Positions 1 through 5,220 of a DNA stretch of 5,220 nt are shown here, piece after piece (the first letter of the stretch is position 1; each line of letters opens with the position of its first letter). The stretch comes from Gammaproteobacteria bacterium. GTDB lineage: Bacteria > Pseudomonadota > Gammaproteobacteria > Immundisolibacterales > Immundisolibacteraceae. The notes below the pieces were generated by a model that saw nothing but the letters and a program-made list of their open reading frames with translations, had not been told where the DNA came from and searched no databases. The DNA is taken from the NCBI GenBank assembly GCA_003645395.1, contig QNFC01000141.1:1-5220 (forward strand), in the 5' to 3' direction. Both the position numbers and the translations under genes were made by a program.

Positions 1-2
1 AG

Positions 3-41
3 GTGATCACCGGTACCCGTGTCTGGATAACTGAAGAGTGA
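3..41 (+). CDS. possible C-terminal tail of an upstream operon gene (partial)
   Basis: The first bases can be read as the end of a gene entering from the left. The frame starting at base 3 gives VITGTRVWITEE and stops with TGA at 39-41, four bases before the permease start. A second frame, from base 2, gives GDHRYPCLDN and stops with TGA at 32-34, so the true frame is undecided. In this transporter family the gene before the first permease is often the periplasmic solute-binding protein, but a dozen residues are too few to identify it. The close spacing suggests that the permeases are not the first genes of their operon. Confidence 0.3.
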   Translation: MITGTRVWITEE

Positions 42-45
42 GGCC

Positions 46-966
46 ATGCTGATTATCAGGCGTTTCGCCGCTGCACTGCTGGTTATCTTTGGCGTTTCCG
101 TAGCCGTGTTCGTGCTCACCCACATCATCCCTGGCGACCCAGTGGAGGTGATGCTCGGCGAACGGGCATCCACCGCAGATCGCGCGGCCCTCGCGAAAGC
201 CTACGGCCTTGATCGACCGGTGGGAGAGCAAATGGTCGATTATTACCGTGGACTGATGCGGTTCGATCTTGGCGACTCACTGTTTCACCACCGCCCGGTG
301 GTCGATTTAATCGCTGAGCGTGTTCCGGCTACGGTCGAGCTCGCTGCGGCGGCCATGGCTATTGCGCTGGTGGTGGCGCTGGTGTTGGGGATTATCTCCG
401 CCTGGTACGCACGTACCTGGGTCGACCAGGGCGCGCGGGTGATCAGTCTGCTCGGGGTATCCATTCCCAATTTCTGGCTCGGGCCGCTATTAATTCTGGC
501 CGGCTCGGTTTATCTGGGCTGGTTTCCGGTGAGCGGTCGCAGCGGGTTGAACTCCCTGGTGCTGCCGGCCATTACCCTGGGCACGGCCCTGGCGGCGATC
601 GTCGCGCGGATGCTGCGTAATTCGTTGCTGGAAATTGCCGAGGCTGACTTTGTGCGCACGGCGCGGGCCAAAGGGCTGGGGGAGTGGACGATTCTCTGGC
701 GGCACAGCCTGCGCAATGCGCTATTACCGGTGGTGACGCTAGTTGGGTTACAGGTGGGGGCGATTCTGGGCGGTTCGGTGATTGTGGAGACTGTCTTCAG
801 CTGGCCCGGTATTGGTCGGCTCACCGTCGAGGCCATTCAGAGCAGAGACTACCCGGTGGTGCAGGGCTGCGTGTTGCTGATCGCCACCCTCTACGTCGTC
901 GTTAATCTGATGACTGACGTTGCCTATGGGTTGATTGACCCGCGTATTCGGTTAGCCGGCTCATGA
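46..966 (+). CDS. DppB/OppB-type ABC transporter permease (peptide/nickel family)
   Basis: This is a 306-residue inner-membrane permease of an ABC importer for peptides, nickel or similar solutes. It would pair with the next gene to form the transmembrane channel. The N-terminus is typical of the DppB/OppB/GsiC group: RRFAAALLVIFGVSVAVFVL followed by HIIPGDP at about 26-32, then YGLDRP (53-58) and a DLGDS motif (74-78). Hydrophobic stretches near residues 8-28, 97-120, 132-156, 168-189, 226-248 and 272-294 fit six membrane segments. The cytoplasmic EAA loop that docks the ATPase is clear at about 204-229 (RTARAKGLGEWTILWRH onward), followed by ETVFSWPGIGRL (248-259) and a C-terminal DPRIRL. 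The ATG at 46 is supported by GAAGAG at 33-38 and by the classical N-terminus. The length is normal for the family. The substrate cannot be read from the permease, so no symbol is given; dppB, oppB and nikB homologues look alike at this level. Confidence 0.95.
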   Translation: MLIIRRFAAALLVIFGVSVAVFVLTHIIPGDPVEVMLGERASTADRAALAKAYGLDRPVGEQMVDYYRGLMRFDLGDSLFHHRPVVDLIAERVPATVELAAAAMAIALVVALVLGIISAWYARTWVDQGARVISLLGVSIPNFWLGPLLILAGSVYLGWFPVSGRSGLNSLVLPAITLGTALAAIVARMLRNSLLEIAEADFVRTARAKGLGEWTILWRHSLRNALLPVVTLVGLQVGAILGGSVIVETVFSWPGIGRLTVEAIQSRDYPVVQGCVLLIATLYVVVNLMTDVAYGLIDPRIRLAGS

Positions 967-1754
967 TAATGCGTGCTTTCAGTCTGCTCATTGGGGCAGC
1001 GCTGCTACTGGTGATGGTGTCGCCATGGTTTGCGCTGCAATCTGAGCAGATAAATCTTAATCAAATTTTATCTCCGCCGAGTATGCATTTGCTGCTCGGG
1101 GGCGACGAGCTCGGCCGTAGCATTGGTGAGCGGTTGCTGGTGGGTGCACGGTTATCGCTGTTGGTTGCGGTGGTGGTGGTGGCGTTTTCAGCCGTGTTGG
1201 GAATATCCGTGGGGCTGGTGGCCGGTTACCTCGGTGGTTGGGTAGACCAGGTGATTGTGCGGGTGATCGACGTGGTGCTGGCATTTCCCGGGCTGCTGCT
1301 GGCGATTGCCCTGGCGGGTATGCTTGGCCCGGGGATTGATAACCTGGTACTGGCACTGATTACCGTGGGCTGGGTGGGGTTTGCTCGCTTAACCCGCGCG
1401 CAGGTGCTGAGCCTGCGTGAATCTGACCATGTGCAAGCCGCTCGCGCGCTGGGCAGCGGGGCTATTTTTATTATGTCGCGCCACCTGTTACCACTGGCCT
1501 ATGCGCCGCTGGTGATTGAGGCCACATTTGGGCTGGCGGGGGCCGTGCTGGCAGAGGCGAGTCTATCGTTCTTAGGGCTGGGCATTCAGCCACCTTCTCC
1601 CACCTGGGGCAGCATGATTCGCGACGGCGCACGCTATATGCTGGTGGCACCGCATTATGTGCTCGCCCCTGGCGCGGCGCTTTTGCTGGTAGTGCTGACA
1701 GTGAACCTGATTGGCGACAATCTGCGCGACCGCCTTGATATTCGCCGTACTTAA
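963..1754 (+). CDS. DppC/OppC-type ABC transporter permease (peptide/nickel family)
   Basis: This is the second permease subunit, 263 residues, expected to form a heterodimer with the preceding protein in the inner membrane. The N-terminal segment (5-24) is hydrophobic. It is followed by the family motif LGGDELGRSIGERLLVGARL (45-64), which matches the usual LGTDxLGRDxxSRLxxGARxSL but has G for T and S for the second D. The EAA loop is at about 158-183 (QAARALGSGAIFIMSRHLLP onward). The stretch from EASLSFLGLGIQPPSPTWG (198-216) and the end LIGDNLRDRLD (249-259) are typical. It overlaps the previous stop by ATGA (963-966) and has no evident Shine-Dalgarno site, so translational coupling is likely. 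A second in-frame ATG at 969 could also be the start. The protein is slightly shorter than the usual 270-300 residues. The usual ATPase genes do not follow; nagZ does. Confidence 0.95.
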   Translation: MIMRAFSLLIGAALLLVMVSPWFALQSEQINLNQILSPPSMHLLLGGDELGRSIGERLLVGARLSLLVAVVVVAFSAVLGISVGLVAGYLGGWVDQVIVRVIDVVLAFPGLLLAIALAGMLGPGIDNLVLALITVGWVGFARLTRAQVLSLRESDHVQAARALGSGAIFIMSRHLLPLAYAPLVIEATFGLAGAVLAEASLSFLGLGIQPPSPTWGSMIRDGARYMLVAPHYVLAPGAALLLVVLTVNLIGDNLRDRLDIRRT

Positions 1755-1758
1755 CCTG

Positions 1759-1764
1759 AAAGGA
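1759..1764 (+). promoter_or_regulatory. ribosome binding site of nagZ, supports a TTG start
   Basis: AAAGGA lies between the second permease stop (1752-1754) and the TTG at 1774, nine bases before that codon. No ATG or GTG lies in the correct frame nearby that would keep the conserved N-terminal strand (LIISIAGTEL), so this site decides in favour of the unusual TTG start. Confidence 0.6.
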
Positions 1765-1773
1765 ATTTGAGTT

Positions 1774-2661
1774 TTGCCTGCCGACCTGATCATAAGCATT
1801 GCCGGAACTGAACTGGCCGTTGCCGAGCGAGAGCAGCTTGAGCACCCCGCTATTTGTGGATTGATATTATTCAAGAAAAATTTTAAAAACAGAAAGCAAG
1901 TTGCTGAATTAATTACTGAAATTAAGAATTCATCGGTAACTGAACTAGAGATATCAGTGGACCAGGAAGGCGGTCGCGTTCAGCGTTTTAGCAACGGTTT
2001 CAGCAACCTGCCGGCGCTGGCCACCTATGGAGAGCAGTGGCACGAACAGCCTGCGCAGGCGCTTGATGCTGCCTACGCCCACGGACTCACTACTGGCCGC
2101 CAGTGCTCAGCAGTGGGGGTAAGCGTGGTCTATTCGCCTGTGGTTGATCTTGATTGGGGCTTGAGTGAGGTAATCGGCAATCGGGCGTTTCATCGCGATC
2201 CGGAAGTGGTGGGGCAATTGGCTAAAGCAATGATGCTCGGCCTCCACGATGGTGGTGTGGTGGCGGTAGCCAAGCACTTTCCCGGCCACGGTGGCGTGGC
2301 CGCTGATAGTCACACCGAAGGTGCGGTTGACCAACGTGGTCTGGCCGCACTGCAGGAAGATATGGCGCCGTACCCAGTGCTAATAGAGGCCGGACTAAAA
2401 GCGGTAATGATGGCCCATGTACAGTTTCCCCGCATCGACCCGCTCGAGGCTGGTTACTCGAATTTCTGGGTTAATCAGCTGAAAAAGAAACTCGGTTTTA
2501 GTGGCGATATCTACTGCGATGACCTGAGCATGGTCGGCGCGCACTCTGCCGGAAGCTTAATTGATCGCGTGATGTTAACTCGAGAAGCTGGCTGTAACCG
2601 CCTGTTGTTGTGTAATTTTTCGGTGGAAGAGAAGGCTGGTTTGTTAGCTGAGCTATATTAG
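1774..2661 (+). CDS. nagZ: beta-N-acetylhexosaminidase NagZ (glycoside hydrolase family 3), short C-terminus
   Basis: NagZ is a cytoplasmic enzyme of peptidoglycan recycling that removes the non-reducing GlcNAc from GlcNAc-1,6-anhydroMurNAc(-peptides). The GH3 barrel landmarks are all present. HPAICGLILFKKNF is at 24-37, DQEGGRVQRF at 63-72, and SPVVDLDWG, then IGNRAFHRDP, at about 121-143. KHFPGHG at 167-173 is followed by ADSH at 177-180, whose His is the expected acid/base. CDDLSMVGAH is at 248-257, where D249 is the expected nucleophile. The translation starts at TTG, supported by AAAGGA nine bases upstream and by alignment with known NagZ starts. At 295 residues it is about 45 shorter than the 341-residue E. 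coli enzyme and ends just after the last barrel strand and helix (RLLLCNFSVEEKAGLLAELY). The core looks complete and active. The gene sits 19 bases after the permease pair and is probably cotranscribed with it. Bases 1861-1950 are much more AT-rich than the rest. Confidence 0.95.
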   Translation: MPADLIISIAGTELAVAEREQLEHPAICGLILFKKNFKNRKQVAELITEIKNSSVTELEISVDQEGGRVQRFSNGFSNLPALATYGEQWHEQPAQALDAAYAHGLTTGRQCSAVGVSVVYSPVVDLDWGLSEVIGNRAFHRDPEVVGQLAKAMMLGLHDGGVVAVAKHFPGHGGVAADSHTEGAVDQRGLAALQEDMAPYPVLIEAGLKAVMMAHVQFPRIDPLEAGYSNFWVNQLKKKLGFSGDIYCDDLSMVGAHSAGSLIDRVMLTREAGCNRLLLCNFSVEEKAGLLAELY

Positions 2662-2672
2662 AAACAAGCTCA

Positions 2673-2704
2673 TAGGTTGGGGCTCGCCAGCTCACCCCAA
2701 CCTA
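2673..2704. terminator. 10-bp perfect hairpin between convergent genes, possible bidirectional terminator
   Basis: TAGGTTGGGG (2673-2682) and CCCCAACCTA (2695-2704) are exact reverse complements around a 12-base loop, starting 11 bases after the nagZ stop. No T-run follows on either strand, so it is not a canonical intrinsic terminator. Its place between converging genes suggests a role in 3'-end formation or mRNA protection. It may also be part of the adjacent repeat cluster. Confidence 0.45.
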
Positions 2705-2716
2705 ATGACTACTATT

Positions 2717-2786
2717 GCAGGAGCGACTTCAGTCGCGACAGCAGTGGTAATCGGAACCTCTGGGTCGCAACTGAAGTCGCTCCTGC
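2717..2786. repeat. inverted pair of REP-like palindromic elements (BIME-like)
   Basis: Two 23-base arms, 2717-2739 and 2764-2786, are reverse complements with one mismatch, separated by 24 bases. Each arm begins GCAGGAGCGACTTC on its own strand. Each is also a small hairpin: GCGACT-TC-AGTCGC at 2723-2736 is perfect, and the copy at 2767-2780 has one changed pair. GGAGCG followed by a short palindrome is the known form of REP sequences in Pseudomonas, Xanthomonas and related bacteria, where REP elements sit between genes, often at the ends of convergent ones, and are moved by RAYT transposases (IS200/IS605-like). No RAYT gene lies in this window. The pair can fold into one long stem or two small ones, and could block exonucleases or transcription running into either gene. 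Confidence 0.85.
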
Positions 2787-2835
2787 TAACATTGATCATC
2801 CCCATCCACATTGCCATCGGGGACGAGAAAACCGC

Positions 2836-3645
2836 TCAGGGTGCTGGCCGTAAGTTATCGGCGGTTAGAAAATCGCAGCTGAGTTCAACACAGCGGAGTA
2901 GCTGTTCAAGTTGCACGGTGTGAGAAGCCTGGTCGATTATTTCTAACGTCATGTTCGGTATCTTCGCTTTGAACTCCTGCGCATACTCCACCGGAATTAG
3001 CCCATCCTGTTTGCCCCAGATCACCAGCGTCGGGGTTTTGATGCGCCGCAATCGGTTTTTCAAGCCTTTGTCTGGCAGGGGCCAGAGGAATTTGGCGGCG
3101 GCGTTCAAAGTGGATATTTGGGTGATCACCACAGCGACTTTTTCGTCCATGTCATCCGGCAGAGCGAACATGGCTTTGGCGACCTCGGATTCCTGATCGA
3201 GAATGATCCGCTTGGCCAGATCCTCGGGCACCATGGCGAAGATATCGCCCATGGGATTATCAATATCAAATAGTCCCGCCGGGGCAATGGGTAGCAGCCG
3301 CTTGATCCGGCTCGGGTCGGTGGCGGCCAGTTCGCAACCGATCATGCCGCCCATGGAGTGGCCGACGATATTGACTGAATCAAGTTCGAGCGCATCGAAT
3401 AGATCGTAGTAGGTTAGAACCAATCCCCAGACATCGAGAATCGATTCCAGCCCGGTGGAGTTGCCCACGCCGGGCATGAAGGGCGCATAGACCTTGAACT
3501 GGTTGGATAGCTGATCCAGGTAGGGGTCCCAGAACAGGCCACCGGCGCCGTGGAGAAAAATAACCGGTTCACCTTCGCCGGCCACCAGTAGCGCCATGGA
3601 AACATCGTCGTTGACCTGAATCTGCATTTCTTCTGGTTGTGCCAT
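2836..3645 (-). CDS. alpha/beta hydrolase
   Basis: This 269-residue cytoplasmic protein has the alpha/beta-hydrolase fold and no signal peptide. The oxyanion-hole region is FLHGAGG at 30-36. The nucleophile elbow is GHSMGG at 95-100, with S97 as the catalytic serine. The acid is D214 in WGKQDGLIP (210-218), and the base is H242 in ASHTVQLEQ (240-248). A mobile cap region lies at about 123-200. The order and spacing of the triad are normal, so it should be active on an ester, lactone or similar bond; C-C hydrolases of the BphD/MhpC group more often have GNSMGG. The ATG at 3643-3645 has a strong GGAGGAG seven bases upstream. The gene lies 14 bases after the flavin monooxygenase gene on the same strand and is probably cotranscribed, so it likely acts on that enzyme's product. 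The substrate is unknown. Haloperoxidase-like or epoxide-hydrolase-like activity cannot be excluded from sequence alone. Confidence 0.92.
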   Translation of the reverse strand: MAQPEEMQIQVNDDVSMALLVAGEGEPVIFLHGAGGLFWDPYLDQLSNQFKVYAPFMPGVGNSTGLESILDVWGLVLTYYDLFDALELDSVNIVGHSMGGMIGCELAATDPSRIKRLLPIAPAGLFDIDNPMGDIFAMVPEDLAKRIILDQESEVAKAMFALPDDMDEKVAVVITQISTLNAAAKFLWPLPDKGLKNRLRRIKTPTLVIWGKQDGLIPVEYAQEFKAKIPNMTLEIIDQASHTVQLEQLLRCVELSCDFLTADNLRPAP

Positions 3646-3652
3646 CGTTCGT

Positions 3653-3659
3653 CTCCTCC
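3653..3659 (-). promoter_or_regulatory. ribosome binding site of the alpha/beta hydrolase gene
   Basis: On the minus strand this reads GGAGGAG, directly after the monooxygenase stop codon (TAG at 3660-3662) and seven bases before the hydrolase ATG. The tight fit supports one transcript and a start at 3645. Confidence 0.75.
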
Positions 3660-4916
3660 CTAAGTGCTTTTTGGGCTATCTGGTGTGGAATAACTATCGG
3701 CAAAGCCGCTCGGCCAGTAGTCGCTGGGATCATACTGCGGCCAGGTGTCGCGCAGTTTGGGCATGACCTCTTCAGCAAACATCTGCAAGTTTTTCATCAA
3801 CAGTTCGCGGGGCATGGAGCCGACCTGATTGATCAAAACGATGTTGCCGACGTGTAGCTCCTGGGCCGCCTCGTTGAGCTTTTCTGCAACGGTGTCCGGC
3901 GAACCGGCGATGATGTAGCCGCGTTCGACAAAATCTTTCCAGCCAAGCCCTTCGCCGACCAGCTCGGAGCCAAATTTAGCACTGCCGTCGAGCTGAGAGC
4001 GCAGACCAGCCTTGAGGCTGGCTACTGTGCGGTAGCCGGGTGCTTCGACAAAGCGCCGGGCAATGTGCATGCACTTGGCAAAGAAATACATGGCGTGCTC
4101 GGCGTAATCTTTCTCGGCCTGCTCGTCGGTTTCGGATACACAAACCAGCTGGGCATAGCCAGCACGGTAGGGGTTGTCATCCAGCCCCAGCGCTTCGGCC
4201 CGTTTCCAGAAGGGGTCCATGACCTTCTTCGCATATTTATGGCCAAAGAAACTCAGGTAAGAGAAGGAATAGTTGTTTTTTAGTGAAAAATCATAGGTCT
4301 CAACACTGCCGCCGCCAGGAATCCAGACCGGCGGATGGGGGTCCTGGGCAACCCGTGGCCAGGGATTAACGTAGCGCAGCTGGTTGTATTTACCGTTCCA
4401 GGTAAAAGTCTCGTCGGTGGTCCACGCCTTCATGATCAGGTCATGGGCTTCGTAGTAGCGTTCACGCAACTCTGACGGATTGACGCCGTAGACGTAGTTG
4501 GTGTCCATCGAGGTGCCTACCGGGAAACCGGCGATAAATTTGCCACCGCTAAGCACGTCGAGCATGGCCATCTCTTCGGCCACTCGAATCGGTGGGTTGT
4601 AGAGCGCCAGGCTGTTGCCAAGCACGATCAATGAAGTCGTGTCGGAATGACGGACTTTGCGCGACAGGATCGAGGCCAGCAGGTTGGGGGAGGGCATCAA
4701 CCCGTAGGCGTTGCTGTGGTGTTCGTTGACACCGACGGCGTCGTAGCCCAGGTCAACACTGTACTCAAGCGCATCGAGATAGTCGTGGTAGATCTCGTGG
4801 CCGATCCGGGGGTCATAAAGTGTCTTCGGTGGAGTTACCCAGACGCTCTCATATTTCTGCTCAAAGTCTTTGGGTAATTCCCGGTAGGGCATCAGGTTGA
4901 ATGAAACAAATTTCAT
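3660..4916 (-). CDS. luciferase-like (LLM class) flavin-dependent monooxygenase
   Basis: This 418-residue soluble protein belongs to the bacterial luciferase-like superfamily, TIM-barrel enzymes that use reduced FMN (or F420 in some branches) and often O2 to oxidise organic substrates. Landmarks are the first strand MKFVSFNLMPYREL, the LGYDAVGVNEHHSNAYGLMPSPN segment beginning at about 56, and LGNSLALYNPPIRVAEEMAMLDVLSGGKFIAGFPVG running from about 99 to 134. VWIPGGGS is at 197-204 and a late IIAGSPDTVAEKL is at about 335-347. The C-terminal 40 residues are polar and probably peripheral. The length exceeds luciferase LuxA (about 355). The ATG at 4914-4916 follows AAAGGAGGAG with a six-base gap. 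It is the first gene of a two-gene unit with the hydrolase. No flavin reductase is encoded here, so reduced flavin must come from elsewhere. The pairing fits an oxidation-then-hydrolysis step, for example Baeyer-Villiger-like lactone formation. That is inference, and the substrate is unknown. Confidence 0.93.
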   Translation of the reverse strand: MKFVSFNLMPYRELPKDFEQKYESVWVTPPKTLYDPRIGHEIYHDYLDALEYSVDLGYDAVGVNEHHSNAYGLMPSPNLLASILSRKVRHSDTTSLIVLGNSLALYNPPIRVAEEMAMLDVLSGGKFIAGFPVGTSMDTNYVYGVNPSELRERYYEAHDLIMKAWTTDETFTWNGKYNQLRYVNPWPRVAQDPHPPVWIPGGGSVETYDFSLKNNYSFSYLSFFGHKYAKKVMDPFWKRAEALGLDDNPYRAGYAQLVCVSETDEQAEKDYAEHAMYFFAKCMHIARRFVEAPGYRTVASLKAGLRSQLDGSAKFGSELVGEGLGWKDFVERGYIIAGSPDTVAEKLNEAAQELHVGNIVLINQVGSMPRELLMKNLQMFAEEVMPKLRDTWPQYDPSDYWPSGFADSYSTPDSPKST

Positions 4917-4922
4917 CCGCTT

Positions 4923-4932
4923 CTCCTCCTTT
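4923..4932 (-). promoter_or_regulatory. strong ribosome binding site of the monooxygenase gene
   Basis: The minus strand reads AAAGGAGGAG, six bases before the ATG at 4916. This is close to the ideal anti-16S complement and suggests efficient translation of the first gene of the operon. Confidence 0.8.
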
Positions 4933-4945
4933 AGTTATTCGTTGA

Positions 4946-4971
4946 CCCCTTCCTCAGCGGAATGAAGAGGG
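4946..4971 (-). other. possible leader hairpin upstream of the monooxygenase gene
   Basis: CCCCTTC (4946-4952) can pair with GAAG-A-GGG (4964-4971) over seven base pairs, with one bulged A and an 11-base loop. It would lie in the 5' leader of the minus-strand transcript, 13 bases upstream of the Shine-Dalgarno site. It resembles no riboswitch class I can name and may be chance. Confidence 0.25.
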
Positions 4972-4984
4972 CCTCATCCTCGAA

Positions 4985-5014
4985 GCTATACGCTTTGTAT
5001 ATAGGCGCTTTAAA
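4985..5014 (-). promoter_or_regulatory. candidate promoter/operator of the monooxygenase-hydrolase operon
   Basis: On the minus strand TTTAAA (5014-5009) and TATAGC (4990-4985) are separated by 18 bases and could serve as weak -35 and -10 elements, about 70 bases before the start codon. Between them TATAC/GTATA (4987-4991 and 4997-5001) forms a 5-bp inverted repeat with a five-base spacer that overlaps the -10, a position suited to repressor binding. Both elements are poor matches to consensus and rest on inspection only. Confidence 0.25.
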
Positions 5015-5106
5015 TTATGGGTATCACTTTCTGCGAAGCCATGAGTCAAGTCAACGCCTACCTGAAAATAATGGCTCATCAAATAGCAGGCGAAAAAAAA
5101 AAGGAG

Positions 5107-5170
5107 TGTCGCTACCTCGTGAAAGATTTTGGGACATCCCTGTCACCAAAATCGACTCGCCTACGCGACA
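5107..5170. repeat. nested palindrome beside a run of ten A
   Basis: GATTTTGG (5125-5132) pairs exactly with CCAAAATC (5146-5153). Inside it GACA (5133-5136) pairs with TGTC (5141-5144) around the loop TCCC, giving a 12-bp stem with one bulged A. An outer pair, TGTCGC (5107-5112) and GCGACA (5165-5170), encloses it. Ten A lie just left of it (5093-5102). On the minus strand the stem is followed after 22 bases by TCC and then ten T, so it may end a minus-strand gene lying right of the window. A dispersed repeat element is an equally good reading. Confidence 0.5.
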
Positions 5171-5220
5171 GCCGTTATTGCCCCGGCCGCCCTGCGTCCG
5201 TGCCGCTCCGCCACCCCATC

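Noticed and set aside
1471..1874. Minus-strand frames of 100-124 codons
   Set aside because: They lie opposite the conserved second permease and nagZ and have no recognisable domain or ribosome site. They are antisense shadows of GC-rich coding sequence.
2717..2786. Reading the two repeat arms as a CRISPR array or insertion-sequence ends
   Set aside because: There are only two arms, in opposite orientation, each self-palindromic and 24 bases apart. No transposase lies between them and there is no third copy. A REP pair explains all of this.
2807..2825. Weak CCCC/GGGG pairing just downstream of the hydrolase stop as a terminator
   Set aside because: The stem is only about five base pairs, with a loop of around 15 bases and no T-run, which is too weak to support.
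2705..2923. Plus-strand 72-codon open frame
   Set aside because: It runs through the REP pair and into the antisense of the hydrolase C-terminus. It has no ribosome site and no protein-like pattern, so it is explained by the repeat plus a shadow frame.
3414..3605. Minus-strand 63-codon frame rich in tryptophan and proline
   Set aside because: It overlaps the hydrolase gene in another frame of the same strand. The hydrolase has the full catalytic triad, so this is a shadow.
3660..4916. Reading the oxygenase and hydrolase as RutA and RutD of pyrimidine degradation
   Set aside because: RutA is also luciferase-like and RutD is an alpha/beta hydrolase, but this protein starts and proceeds differently from RutA (here with the EHHSNAYGLMPSPN segment). 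RutB, RutC, RutE and RutF are absent.

Overview
The window looks like chromosomal DNA of a moderately GC-rich Gammaproteobacterium. This rests on the NagZ type, on a REP-like palindrome of the GGAGCGACTTCAGTCGC type familiar from Pseudomonas, Xanthomonas and relatives, and on ordinary bacterial operon layout with strong Shine-Dalgarno sites. The genus cannot be fixed from the sequence alone. There is no rRNA, tRNA, CRISPR array, transposase or phage gene.

Layout. The left half (1-2661) is a plus-strand operon that enters from the left. It holds a possible few-codon tail of an upstream gene, two inner-membrane permeases of the peptide/nickel ABC importer family (DppB-like 46-966 and DppC-like 963-1754, with ATGA overlap), and 19 bases later a nagZ beta-N-acetylhexosaminidase (1774-2661). 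The middle (2662-2835) is a convergent intergenic region with a 10-bp perfect hairpin and an inverted pair of REP-like elements. The right half (2836-4916) is a minus-strand operon in which a luciferase-like flavin-dependent monooxygenase (4916-3660) is followed 14 bases later by an alpha/beta hydrolase (3645-2836). The last 300 bases (4917-5220) hold the leader and probable promoter region of that operon, a run of ten A, and a nested palindrome. An open frame reaches the right edge but is not convincing as a gene.

How the genes may work together. Permeases joined to nagZ suggest uptake of peptides or muropeptides combined with cell-wall recycling, with NagZ removing GlcNAc from anhydromuropeptides in the cytoplasm. 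The substrate is inferred, and the ATPase and binding-protein genes are not in the window. The right-hand pair suggests a catabolic step in which an FMNH2-dependent oxygenase, possibly of type II Baeyer-Villiger kind, makes an ester, lactone or hydroxylated product that the hydrolase then cleaves. No substrate can be named. Nothing here is clearly a new system. The points most worth a second look are the permease-nagZ linkage, the short NagZ next to a REP pair, the oxygenase-hydrolase pair, and the palindrome near the right end.
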